Of a stretch of DNA of 64,000 bases, positions 8,646-17,798 are shown one piece after another. Each line of letters starts with the position of its first letter. The stretch's first letter is position 1. Location: positions 1 through 64,000 of the forward strand of contig JAQWOH010000009.1 in the NCBI GenBank assembly GCA_029245955.1. The letters are read 5' to 3'. The position numbers and the translations under genes were made by a program. This stretch comes from Fuerstiella sp. Lineage in GTDB: Bacteria; Planctomycetota; Planctomycetia; Planctomycetales; Planctomycetaceae. The notes under the pieces were generated by a model, which worked only from the letters and a program-made list of their open reading frames with translations, had not been told where the DNA came from and did not search any database.

Positions 8646-10061
8646 TTATGGTGCAGCTACCGTCTGCGTATCCAGTCGCTGCATCATGCGATCGACACCA
8701 CCGGCGATCAGATCTTCAATGTCTTCGGCCCAGCGTTCGGCGGCGCGACCGTAGACCATCATGGAGGTATTACCTTCATAGCCCCAGCGGCCTGACTTGC
8801 GAGGCGGTACATCTTCGTCCAGTACCCGCAGCGACGGGATGTAAGCCATCACATCGTTGCAGTAACCCGCCACCCAGACATCATCACCGAACTGCTTTTT
8901 GAATCCCAGCGAATAGTCCACAACCACTTCGCCACCCATTGTGATCCACAACTGCTTTTGTCCGAGCTTCCAGACCTGCAGCGGATAGGGGTATGTTCGT
9001 TCCAGAGGTGTTCCTGCATCGAGTTGTTTCAGCAGCCGAGCCGCCCAGCGGTTGCGATAGGACGTCCCGGCACTCGCGATGTCGGCCAGCTCCTGGCGGG
9101 TGGGCTCCTTGCCCAGATTCAGGGTGACCATTTCCAGTTCCGTCTGCAGTTCCGGCTGGAACTCAGTCATCGGTTCGGCCAGTACACGTTCCACGGCCGC
9201 CGCCAGTCGCAGCCCGTAGCCTCGAGCCAGTTCCACTGTCCGGCGCGGCAACGGATTCTGATCTGCGCCGCAGCCAATGTAGAACATGGCGACCGCATCA
9301 GGGTGTACGTCTTCCAGAGCATACTGAGCAAATCCTGCGTAGTCACCGCACCACTTGTAGAAGCTCAGATTGGTGTTGTGGCAGGCGTAACCAAAGACCA
9401 CGGCCATGAGTTTGTCGTCAGTCGTATGTACGGCCAGTACCGGGACGCTGTGATCGACGGGCCCTTTCAATGCGTCCTTGCGTCGCAACTCAGGAACGCC
9501 GCCTTCCAGATTGTTTCTTCGATTCACGGCGAAGGTGGCTTCGCCCTGACCACCGGACACCCGAACAGCGACCAGATCGGACAGGGCGTTACCCACAGTG
9601 CTTACAATCTTTTCTTCCAGCCACGTGGAGTATTCGTCGATTCGACGCAACTGCTCTTCATCCAGAGGATAGATGTCGTAAAGGCCCCCCCGCAGGACAG
9701 GGCCGCAATGTGTGTGCGAGCTGTGCAGCATGATCTGTGCGGGGGCCAGATCGTACTTCTGTTTCAATGCCCGACACGTGTTGTTGTAAATGGATTGAGT
9801 GATTCCAAGCGTGTCGCTGCTCAGAATGATGCTGGTGTGGCCGTTTCGATCCTGCAGCGCCAGGACGCGAATCCACAGGTCGTGTACTTTCCCTTCGGCG
9901 GGATGATCGCGATTTCCGTATCCAGCCATCCACAATGGCTGTTCCGGAGTAATGACCGCTTTGGCGGCTCCGGCCTTCCAGCCAGCTTCGTCTGCGAGAA
10001 CGCCGGCTCCGAATGAGCCCAGGAAAAGAGCCAGGGTCGTGGTGGGAAGAATCAGTTTCAC
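8646..10061 (-). CDS. Secreted neutral/alkaline ceramidase-like protein
   Basis: About 471 residues with an N-terminal signal peptide (LILPTTTLALFLGSFGAGVLA) and the neutral/alkaline non-lysosomal ceramidase N-terminal domain. Zinc-ligand motifs are visible as HSSHTHCGP and FGYACHNTN, with LSSDTLGIT before the first. Planctomycetes carry many such proteins; real substrates are mostly unknown, so amide hydrolysis of a lipid or sugar conjugate is inferred only. I chose a GTG start six bases after GGAG; an ATG 22 codons upstream would give a poor signal peptide. It converges with the symporter gene, 38 bp apart, without a visible terminator. Confidence 0.85.
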   Translation of the reverse strand: MKLILPTTTLALFLGSFGAGVLADEAGWKAGAAKAVITPEQPLWMAGYGNRDHPAEGKVHDLWIRVLALQDRNGHTSIILSSDTLGITQSIYNNTCRALKQKYDLAPAQIMLHSSHTHCGPVLRGGLYDIYPLDEEQLRRIDEYSTWLEEKIVSTVGNALSDLVAVRVSGGQGEATFAVNRRNNLEGGVPELRRKDALKGPVDHSVPVLAVHTTDDKLMAVVFGYACHNTNLSFYKWCGDYAGFAQYALEDVHPDAVAMFYIGCGADQNPLPRRTVELARGYGLRLAAAVERVLAEPMTEFQPELQTELEMVTLNLGKEPTRQELADIASAGTSYRNRWAARLLKQLDAGTPLERTYPYPLQVWKLGQKQLWITMGGEVVVDYSLGFKKQFGDDVWVAGYCNDVMAYIPSLRVLDEDVPPRKSGRWGYEGNTSMMVYGRAAERWAEDIEDLIAGGVDRMMQRLDTQTVAAP

Positions 10062-10230
10062 AGGTGGCTCCGTGGCAATGGGGAATCGAGGCAGGAAACT
10101 ATGTGAACTGACCGAATCGTCAGCCACGCAGAATCAGCCATGATATCCACGATCACCGGTGCGAACAATGCACCCGGCACCCGGCATGCTGGGACATCTG
10201 ACCGGGTGTCGGCAGCGCCCTCGACAGGCC

Positions 10231-11592
10231 TCACGCAACGCGGAGTGGTTCTTCATTTGACGCAGCGGCGGTGCCCTCATAGAGGTGTCTGCGAGTTGGG
10301 GGCATCCCTGATTTCTCTTTTCTGGCATGCTTTTCGGCGAGGACCTGATAGAGCCTCGCACCTCCATTTTTGAATGCCAGACTGCAGCCAACCAGATACA
10401 GCAGCCACATGCGGTACTTTTCTTCGCCGACGCACTTAATGGCCTGTTCACGCTGGTCGTACAGCCTCTGACACCAGATTCTGCACGTTTGGATGTAATG
10501 ATTTCGCCAGCCTTCGACGTCTGCAACTTCAAAGCCCTGAGATTCCATCGACTGCACCATGTGCCCCAGATGGTCCAGTTCGGCACCCGGGAATATGTGC
10601 TTCGCCAGCAGACGGCGGTCAGCATTCATTTTACGGAACTTCTTCATGTTCTCCTTGCCCGGCCGAGTGATTCCCTGCAGCAGAAATCTGCCATTCTTTG
10701 TGAGCAACGAATTCACTTTCAGCATAAAGCTGTCCATGTTGTCGATGCCCACATGTTCGTACATGCAGATAGAGGCGACTTTGTCGAATTCACCTTCGAG
10801 ATAGGCGTAGTCGCAGATTTCGACCGTCACCTTGTCTTCCAGACCAAGTTTGCGCACCTTTTCCTGTGTGTACTTCAATTGGTTTTCGGAAAGGGTGATC
10901 CCGTGTGCCTGCACGCCGTAATGTTTCGCAGCGTGGCACAGCAGTCCGCCCCAGCCAAAGCCGATATCCAGAAACCGGTCTCCTGGCTGGAGTTGCAGCT
11001 TTCGGCAGATCATGTCCAGTTTGTCATGTTGTGCCTGGTCGAGCGAATTGTCCCAGTCGGTAAAGTAGCCGCACGTGTAGACCATTTCCTTGTCCAGAAA
11101 GAGCTCGTAGAACTCATTGCTGACGTCGTAATGGAACTTCACGAAGTCCAGATTCTCGATCTGCTGGCGGTCGCGACCACTGACGTTGCCCTGATACTCG
11201 TTGTCGACGACGGTCGAACTGGCTGGTTCCAGCAGGAACGGAAGGAGTGACCGAATCAACGTGGACTTAGCGATCTTCTTGGCTCGTGACCGTGAATTCT
11301 GAACGTACATTGCCTCAATGAACGTATGAATGTCAGCTCCGTGAAAATCGATGTGCCCATGAGCGTAATGGCGCAGCAGATTATCGGGCGTCGGCTTTCT
11401 CAGCAGTGAACCGATGACGCCAGGGCCGCTGATTGACAGAAACAAATCGGGATCTACAGACTTGCCAAGAGGCACCATGGTGCCGTCCCACAGGCGTACA
11501 GAGATCCGATTGTCAAATTTCAATGCAAGTTGTTCAAGCAAAGTTCGCGCAGAGTTGAGCTGACGGGTGTATCGGCTCGCACGTCCAAACAT
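10231..11592 (-). CDS. cfa: Cyclopropane-fatty-acyl-phospholipid synthase
   Basis: An S-adenosylmethionine-dependent enzyme of about 453 residues that adds a methylene bridge across the double bond of membrane lipid acyl chains. The N-terminal lipid-binding region is present (SISGPGVIGSLLRK, HGHIDFHGAD). The SAM site is GDRFLDIGFGWGGLL, and the family segments FYELFLDKEMVYTCGYF and ICMYEHVGIDNM follow. The start was set at MFGRASRYT with a weak GGGAC box; a longer start 14 codons upstream adds an odd Cys-rich stretch. It is probably soluble or peripherally membrane-bound. Other SAM methyltransferases of this fold exist, but overall similarity fits Cfa well. Confidence 0.9.
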   Translation of the reverse strand: MFGRASRYTRQLNSARTLLEQLALKFDNRISVRLWDGTMVPLGKSVDPDLFLSISGPGVIGSLLRKPTPDNLLRHYAHGHIDFHGADIHTFIEAMYVQNSRSRAKKIAKSTLIRSLLPFLLEPASSTVVDNEYQGNVSGRDRQQIENLDFVKFHYDVSNEFYELFLDKEMVYTCGYFTDWDNSLDQAQHDKLDMICRKLQLQPGDRFLDIGFGWGGLLCHAAKHYGVQAHGITLSENQLKYTQEKVRKLGLEDKVTVEICDYAYLEGEFDKVASICMYEHVGIDNMDSFMLKVNSLLTKNGRFLLQGITRPGKENMKKFRKMNADRRLLAKHIFPGAELDHLGHMVQSMESQGFEVADVEGWRNHYIQTCRIWCQRLYDQREQAIKCVGEEKYRMWLLYLVGCSLAFKNGGARLYQVLAEKHARKEKSGMPPTRRHLYEGTAAASNEEPLRVA

Positions 11593-11892
11593 ATGTATTT
11601 CGTCCCGCAAATGGCTGCGACAGCAGCATACCAAAGTCTTTTAAGAGATTCCGAATCCATGAACAGCCATTGGTCAGCAACCAGCGACTTCGAATGTTCG
11701 CCTTCACGTTCTTCAATTAGTAACATTGCGAAATGCGGTCAATGGCACTTCTGTGGTTGGATGGTCGTGTTAGTGTTCGCGTTTTAGGTAATATAAGGCG
11801 TGTGTGTTTCCCAAGCCTGGACAGTATATGCACACGCTTAAGCTAACGTTCAGCTCTGATGTTTCGGAATACGGTGACCAGAGGGACTCCAT
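11593..11892. other. Divergent intergenic region between cfa and the tandem MBL gene
   Basis: This spacer separates genes reading away from each other and must contain both promoters. I see a good ribosome site, GAGGGAC, six bases before the rightward ATG. An A/T-rich TAATAT around 11790 could be a -10 element, but I found no convincing -35 partner. Confidence 0.4.
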
Positions 11893-13881
11893 ATGGTGTT
11901 TTTAGCTCAGTTCCTGCAGGCCGGAAGCGTTGAACGACTGTCTCGTTTTTCGGTGTCAGTTGCGTTGTTCCGGGTGGCGGCAGCAACCGTGGTTCCCGCC
12001 GATCGCACGGCGATCAGAATCTCGCTCGCCGTCTTTGCCATTTTCGTGCTGGCGATAAGCGTTGAGGCACAGCCGATCCTCAGGCTGCAGCAAGGCCCCG
12101 TCAACGGCGTGCTTATTGAGGACGAAGGACAAAGTGTGTCGGTGTATGGCTGGCAGGGTCAGGATGCGGGCATCGTTGATCGAGTCCTGCTGGCCCATGG
12201 CCGTCGTGATGTCGTCTGGAAGGCAATCCCTCTGATTCAGTCCGGCGCCAAGGCGACCGCTCCCAATCGTGAACGATTTGCTCTGGAGAATCCCGCGGAA
12301 TTCTGGAGGAACTTCAGGAAGGGAAGGTTTCACGATTATGGACAACAGACAACCAAAATTGGCGCCGAAGCCGTCGCTGTTGATCAGTGGGTGAATGAAG
12401 GTGACAGAATTAGCTGGCGAGATCTGGAGTTTGCAGTTCTGGAAACTCCCGGCTTCACTCGCGGGTCTGTCACGTACGTGACAGACCTGGAGGGAAAGAA
12501 GACGGCCTTCACGGGTGATCTGATTTATGGCGATGGTCAGATTCTGGATCTATACAGCTTTCAGGACGCCATTCCCGAAGCCGGGGTTCGCGGATATCAC
12601 GGCTACGGAGCCCGTCTGGCGGACCTGGTGCATAGTCTGCGAAAGCTCGATGCGCAGCAGACGGATTTGGTTGTCCCGGCTCGGGGGCCTGTGATTCGCA
12701 ATCCGTCACTGGCGATTAACAGACTGATTGGTCGTGTTCAGGCACTCTACAAGAATTACCTTTCGACCAACGCATTGCACTGGTACTTTAAGGAAGACCG
12801 TATGCGTCAATGCGGGGAACGTGTGCTAGGCGCCGGTGCTGACATTGAATTGATGCCGTATTCGCATCACGAAGAGACTCCGGCATGGGTCTTCGAGAGC
12901 TCAACCAGCCGCCTGCTGATTTCCGATTCCGGGCGAGGGTTTCTGCTGGACTGCGGATATCAGCGTGTGATCGACGCCGTGAACGATCTGATTGGCCAGG
13001 GCGTCATTACAGGAGTTGACGGGATTTTCGTAACTCATTACCACGACGATCATACCGACATGGTTCAGGCGGCCGCCGAGACGTTTCATTGTCCCGTCTA
13101 CGCGACCGCGGAATACGCGGACCTGCTTGAGAACCCGGCTGCATATCACCTCCCGGCGATGACGTCGAACTCCATACACGAAGTTAAAGTGCTTCCTGAC
13201 GGTCACAACATGAAGTGGCATGAATTCGATTTAACGTTTCATTTTTTCCCGGGGCAGACCTGGTATCATGGTGCGTTGTTCGCAAGGAAGGGCGAGGATC
13301 GCCCCATTTTCTTTGTTGGTGATGCATTCGCTCCGTCCGGGATGGACGACTACTGTGTACTGAACCGAAATTTACTGCATTCGGATTCCGGCTATCTGTT
13401 GTGCCTGCAGAAGCTGCGTGAGATCAGGGAACCATACTGGCTGGTGAACGAGCACATCCCATTTGTGTTTTCCTTCACCAGAGATGAACTGAATTACCTG
13501 CAGACGCGGTACCAGCAGCGGGTCACCATCATGCGGCAATTGTTCCCGTGGGATGATCCGAACTACGGGGTCGATGAACAGTGGGCCACGATGTATCCCC
13601 ATGGCAGTTTGGTCGGCCCGGGAGCGTCGTTGAATGTTCAGTTGCGTCTGATTAATCACTCAGCCACCGAACGCGTTTTTGTGGCTCGTTTCAACTCCCC
13701 TGCAGGAATGTCCGTGAGTCACTCCACACGTGAGGTGACGATTGCAGGCCGACAGGCGGGCCTGATTGAGCTGGCCGCCACGGCTCCTGACATTCCCGGA
13801 GACTTCCTGATCACTGCAGATATTTCCAGCGAAGGCATAGAGTTTCGTGAGTGGTGTGAGGCAGTGGTGACGGTCGAATGA
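11893..13881 (+). CDS. Tandem metallo-beta-lactamase-fold protein, membrane-anchored or secreted
   Basis: A 662-residue protein with a hydrophobic segment near residues 44-57 (signal peptide or anchor), then two MBL-like units. The second unit is canonical: THYHDDHTD has His382, His384, Asp386 and His387, and FFVGDAFAPSG supplies the later metal ligand. The first unit keeps the fold landmarks (VLLAHGRRDVV near residue 99, TAFTGDLIYGDG) but has lost the HxHxDH ligands, so it is probably structural or regulatory. A C-terminal beta-sandwich-like stretch (about 575-662) resembles an immunoglobulin-like domain. Some hydrolase activity is likely; the substrate is unknown. It starts well supported by GAGGGAC. 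Confidence 0.8.
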   Translation: MVFLAQFLQAGSVERLSRFSVSVALFRVAAATVVPADRTAIRISLAVFAIFVLAISVEAQPILRLQQGPVNGVLIEDEGQSVSVYGWQGQDAGIVDRVLLAHGRRDVVWKAIPLIQSGAKATAPNRERFALENPAEFWRNFRKGRFHDYGQQTTKIGAEAVAVDQWVNEGDRISWRDLEFAVLETPGFTRGSVTYVTDLEGKKTAFTGDLIYGDGQILDLYSFQDAIPEAGVRGYHGYGARLADLVHSLRKLDAQQTDLVVPARGPVIRNPSLAINRLIGRVQALYKNYLSTNALHWYFKEDRMRQCGERVLGAGADIELMPYSHHEETPAWVFESSTSRLLISDSGRGFLLDCGYQRVIDAVNDLIGQGVITGVDGIFVTHYHDDHTDMVQAAAETFHCPVYATAEYADLLENPAAYHLPAMTSNSIHEVKVLPDGHNMKWHEFDLTFHFFPGQTWYHGALFARKGEDRPIFFVGDAFAPSGMDDYCVLNRNLLHSDSGYLLCLQKLREIREPYWLVNEHIPFVFSFTRDELNYLQTRYQQRVTIMRQLFPWDDPNYGVDEQWATMYPHGSLVGPGASLNVQLRLINHSATERVFVARFNSPAGMSVSHSTREVTIAGRQAGLIELAATAPDIPGDFLITADISSEGIEFREWCEAVVTVE

Positions 13882-14095
13882 CGGGACAAATGCCATGGTC
13901 TGAATATGCGAGACTCCCGCTGAATTGTCGCGACAATATGCCTCGATGGCGAGAATTCACGACCTGACGCGGGGGGAATGACGTCTTGCCGTGCGATAAT
14001 CGTTGCCACGACGGCAGCGGACGGTTAAATATCGTGATGTCACTGGTTGCACCTGCATTCGCTCAGGTGGGCCAGGAGATTCGAGAACGCATGTC

Positions 14096-15622
14096 ATGGA
14101 GCTCCCAGTGATTGATTCGGAACCGCATCCCCTGTTTCGCAGACGCTCCGTTTCGTGGAAGGTGATCTTTGTTGTCTTTTGGATGACCATGGCCGCGTGG
14201 GTGGTCTCGTTTTGCCAGCCAGCTACGTCAGCCTCTTCAGCATTTGCAGATGAACTGCCCCAGGTTACGTCCGAGGCCGAAGGAGCTGTTGCGCATTCGG
14301 AACCCGCGAGTGAGGACCATGCCGGCGGCCACACCGATCCCGTCGCCGAGGTGTTGCTGGCCATTCTGATTATCCTGTTTCTGGCAAAGGTGGTCGGAGA
14401 CCTGTTTGAACGTTCAGGCATGCCTGCAGTTCTCGGCGAGCTGACAGTCGGTATCATTCTGGGCAACTGGGCTCTGTTCACAGGTTCCGACGTTTTTGAC
14501 TTCTTCAAGCCGCACCCGGGCGATGCTGACAATCTCACCGGCACCGTACTGGATATGCTCGCTCGAATTGGTGTGGTTCTGCTGTTGTTTGAGGTTGGGC
14601 TGGAATCCCGCGTCAAAGAGATGATGTCAGTGGGAGTCTCGTCCCTGCTGGTCGCATTGCTCGGTGTTGCCGTACCAATGGTGCTGGGTTTCGCAGTCGG
14701 CTATGCGTTAGTCAGCGAAAGCGCAGACGACTGGCAGGTGCCGGCTTTCCTGGGCGCCACACTGTGTGCGACCAGCGTAGGCATTACGGCGCGAGTGCTG
14801 AAGGATCTGGGCCGCAGTCGGGACCGTGAGTCGAAAATCATTCTGGGCGCCGCTGTCATTGATGACGTGCTGGGCCTGGTGGTGCTGGCGGTTGTGTCCG
14901 GTGTCATCGTCGAAGGTGATCAGTTTCAATTAATGACTTTGCTTAAGATCGTCGGTCTGTCCGTCGCGTTTCTTGCCGGGGCACTGTTTCTCGGGGCCAT
15001 CCATTTTCCCCGCATGCTGTTTCGCGGGGCCAGCTTTCTGCGCGGTCATGGGCTGCTTGTCACGACCGCCCTTATGATTTGCTTCCTGTTTTCCTGGGGG
15101 GCCAGTGAAATGGGACTCGCCCCCATTATCGGGGCATTTGCAGCAGGGCTGATTCTGGAGGGGGCGCACTACCAGGAAGTAGGCGAAAAATGGAAGAACC
15201 GTCGTCTGGAGGACGCGCTGGCGCCGCTTTCTGCCCTGCTGGTCCCGATCTTTTTTGTGGCCACGGGTATTGCCGTGGATCTCTCGCAGTTCAGCGGCGG
15301 ATCTGTCTGGATGCTGGCGTGCGGCCTGACCGTTGTGGCTGTTCTGGGCAAGCTTGTGTGCGCTTTCGGTGTTCGTGAACGTGGTCTGAATCGCCTGGCG
15401 GTGGGCCTGGGCATGATACCGCGTGGCGAAGTCGGTCTGATTTTTGCGCAGGTCGGTCAGGGCCTGAAGACTCCCGATGGGGCGGAAGTCGTTGACAAAG
15501 CCACCTTTTCTGCCATCGTCGTCATGGTGATGGTGACGACAATGATCACGCCTCCGGCGCTAAAGTGGGCATTGACACGTCGCGTTGCCGGTGCAGAGAA
15601 GTCTGATCCGCCGCCGACATGA
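14096..15622 (+). CDS. Kef/CPA2-type cation:proton antiporter
   Basis: About 508 residues. An N-terminal hydrophobic segment and a His/Glu-rich linker (SEPASEDHAGGHTDP) precede a sodium/hydrogen exchanger domain with about twelve membrane helices. The ion-binding core motif is clear as GAAVIDDVLGLVVLAV, together with GELTVGIILGNW and ARIGVVLLLFEVGLE. It lacks TrkA-N and TrkA-C domains, so it is the membrane part only. Na+ or K+ exchange for H+ is the expected role. The ATG of MELPVIDSEP was preferred to an in-frame start 31 codons upstream that has no ribosome site. The His-rich extracytoplasmic linker could bind metal, which is speculation. Confidence 0.88.
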   Translation: MELPVIDSEPHPLFRRRSVSWKVIFVVFWMTMAAWVVSFCQPATSASSAFADELPQVTSEAEGAVAHSEPASEDHAGGHTDPVAEVLLAILIILFLAKVVGDLFERSGMPAVLGELTVGIILGNWALFTGSDVFDFFKPHPGDADNLTGTVLDMLARIGVVLLLFEVGLESRVKEMMSVGVSSLLVALLGVAVPMVLGFAVGYALVSESADDWQVPAFLGATLCATSVGITARVLKDLGRSRDRESKIILGAAVIDDVLGLVVLAVVSGVIVEGDQFQLMTLLKIVGLSVAFLAGALFLGAIHFPRMLFRGASFLRGHGLLVTTALMICFLFSWGASEMGLAPIIGAFAAGLILEGAHYQEVGEKWKNRRLEDALAPLSALLVPIFFVATGIAVDLSQFSGGSVWMLACGLTVVAVLGKLVCAFGVRERGLNRLAVGLGMIPRGEVGLIFAQVGQGLKTPDGAEVVDKATFSAIVVMVMVTTMITPPALKWALTRRVAGAEKSDPPPT

Positions 15623-15831
15623 CCTCGTGCAGCTTGTTAACGGTATAGGGAAAATTCCTGGGCCGGTCGGACTGTCGCCACCTGTGGCCGGTCATCAGGG
15701 TCCATTTTCGGGCGTCGAAGCAGCGTTGCTTTCGGCGGAAACCCCGATGGGGGATTCATCGTTCACTGGCGATTCTGAGGAATCTGTGTAACCTCAGTCC
15801 GCCCGCATACTCTGTTCCCCGCCTGGTCGCC

Positions 15832-17643
15832 ATGCATCGACTGCTTGCATTTCATGATTGCCGGATGCTGGACCGCCAGTTTCTGCTGGCCGATAAGATG
15901 GAGTATCGCCTGGGTCGCGCTGATGATAACGAAATCAGCACCAGCTGGGACGACAGGATTTCCCGGCATCACGTGTCGTTACGCCCCTCAGATAAAGGTG
16001 TCCGGCTTCTGGTGCTGAACGCCGCATCCAATCCTGTGTTCGTTGACGGGCGATCCACCAGCGATCTGACTCTCAGGGCCGGGCAGTCCTTCGTCATCGG
16101 TGCCACTCGATTTGAGGTTCAGCAGATAACACAGACCGATTCGCCTCGGAGCAACTCTGTGCAGCAGTTGCCTATCGACCGTCGTCAGCTGGAACAGTTG
16201 CGATACGAGGACGCGGACAAGCGCATTGAGGTACTGACCAGTCTGCCGGCGGTGATTCGTGAATCCGGTGTAGAACGCGACTTGTTCGTCAGGCTGGCCA
16301 GTCTGCTGCTGGCGGGAATACAGCATGCCGAGGGCGTGGCTGTTGTGGCGGCAGAGCAGGAACGTGGGAAGCCTGTCGTGCTGCACCAGGAACGGCGTTT
16401 CGAAGCGGACGGTTCCATACGCCCCAGCAGTCGTTTGATCGGCAACGCGTTCGAACAACAGAGGACTGTGCTGCATATCTGGGATGAGTCCGAGCCGGAG
16501 GATGCTCGATATACACAGCACGCCGGTTTCAACTGGGCATTCTGCACGCCGTTTCAGAATGCAACATCCACAACCGCGGAGCCGGAGACAGTCCATGTGC
16601 CCCGGACCGGCGGTGCGGCACGTGCACTATATGTGGCTGGGCGCAGCCCCGGCGAGGGTGCGAAGACGAATCAAAAACGATTGCACGCCGACATCAAGTT
16701 CACTGAGTTTATCGCAGAAATCGTCGGGTCGCTGCAGCGACAGCGGGAACTGGAAAGACAGCAATCCGGTCTGCGGCAGTTTTTCTCTCCACCGGTGCTG
16801 GAAGCCCTGGGCAAGGATCTGGATACTTCTCTGCTGGAACCGCGGGAATGTGAGGTGACCGTCCTGTTCTGCGACCTGCGAGGCTTCAGCCAGCATGCAG
16901 AAGAGCAGGCGGATAACCTGACCGGGCTGCTGGAACGAGTGAGTCTTGCGCTGGAAGTGATGACCAGCCAGATTCTGAGGTTCGGTGGTGTGACAGGTGA
17001 TTTTCAGGGCGACGCCGCTCTTGGTTTCTGGGGCTGGCCGATCAGCAGCGACGAAGCACCGCTGAATGCCTGTCGAGCCGCGCTGGCGATTCGTGAGGAG
17101 TTTGCGAAGGCGCACGCTGACCCGAACCATCCATTGACCGATTTTGAAACGAGCATTGGGATCGCTCACGGACGAGCCGTTGCGGGAAAGATCGGAACTC
17201 GTGAGCAGGTCAAGGTTACGGTCTTTGGTCCGGTCGTAAATCTGGCCAGCCGGCTGGAGGGCATGACCCGTCAGTTGCATGTGCCGATTTTGATTGACGA
17301 TAATCTTGATCGGTTCCTTCGCGAGAATTCGGACAGTTTCGAGTGTCGTCTGCGGAGGCTGCTGCACGTTCTGCCATACGGCATGGATAATTCGCTGGTC
17401 GTCAGTGAACTGGTGCCTTCTGCGGAAGCAATGCCTCAGTTGACAAATCAGCATCTCGCGGACTTTGAAGTGGGACTGCAACATTTTATCGATGGTGACT
17501 GGAGCGAAGCATGGCGTTATCTGCACAGCATGCCGGCGGATGATCGTGCACAGGACTTTCTGGCCATGCAGATTACTCAACAGGGCAGAACTGCTCCCAA
17601 CGACTGGGATGGCATCGTGCGGATGAAGAAAAAAGGCGGATGA
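15832..17643 (+). CDS. FHA domain - GAF-like region - class III adenylate/guanylate cyclase
   Basis: A 603-residue cytoplasmic signalling protein. Residues about 20-98 form an FHA phosphothreonine-binding domain with the marks YRLGRADDNEI, SRHHVSL and LNAASNPVFVDG. Residues about 125-300 look like a GAF-type sensor. Residues about 335-510 are a class III nucleotidyl cyclase: VLFCDLRGF holds the first metal Asp (about 348), GDAALGFWG the second (about 392), and GIAHGRAVAGKIG and VVNLASRLE complete the domain. Domain order matches known FHA-GAF-cyclase proteins. The FHA domain suggests input from a Ser/Thr kinase. Whether the product is cAMP or cGMP is not certain from sequence; the C-terminal 80 residues are unassigned. 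Confidence 0.88.
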   Translation: MHRLLAFHDCRMLDRQFLLADKMEYRLGRADDNEISTSWDDRISRHHVSLRPSDKGVRLLVLNAASNPVFVDGRSTSDLTLRAGQSFVIGATRFEVQQITQTDSPRSNSVQQLPIDRRQLEQLRYEDADKRIEVLTSLPAVIRESGVERDLFVRLASLLLAGIQHAEGVAVVAAEQERGKPVVLHQERRFEADGSIRPSSRLIGNAFEQQRTVLHIWDESEPEDARYTQHAGFNWAFCTPFQNATSTTAEPETVHVPRTGGAARALYVAGRSPGEGAKTNQKRLHADIKFTEFIAEIVGSLQRQRELERQQSGLRQFFSPPVLEALGKDLDTSLLEPRECEVTVLFCDLRGFSQHAEEQADNLTGLLERVSLALEVMTSQILRFGGVTGDFQGDAALGFWGWPISSDEAPLNACRAALAIREEFAKAHADPNHPLTDFETSIGIAHGRAVAGKIGTREQVKVTVFGPVVNLASRLEGMTRQLHVPILIDDNLDRFLRENSDSFECRLRRLLHVLPYGMDNSLVVSELVPSAEAMPQLTNQHLADFEVGLQHFIDGDWSEAWRYLHSMPADDRAQDFLAMQITQQGRTAPNDWDGIVRMKKKGG

Positions 17644-17798
17644 ACAGGACACTTCCGGAATTCCGAATGCTGCATTTCCATGTTAACACAGTCCGCGGGA
17701 GGAGACTGTCCGAGGAGTGTTTCTTTGCTGTTCCGCTATCTGATATCCTTATCTGCTGAACCATCGAGTCCTCTTTCCGGAAGAATGTACCTCCCGCC

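Noticed and set aside
8958-10016. Plus-strand open frame (352 codons) opposite the ceramidase-like gene
   Set aside because: Shadow of a gene with clear motifs and signal peptide; no ribosome site or family.
10327-11250. Plus-strand open frame (307 codons) opposite cfa
   Set aside because: Shadow frame; the cfa product has full-length family motifs.
13957-14616. Minus-strand open frame (219 codons) over the start of the antiporter gene
   Set aside because: Very Ser/Thr/Arg-rich translation typical of an antisense frame and no domain.
16627-17652. Long minus-strand open frame (341 codons) opposite the cyclase
   Set aside because: It is a mirror of the strongly supported FHA-cyclase gene; its translation has no domain and unlikely composition.
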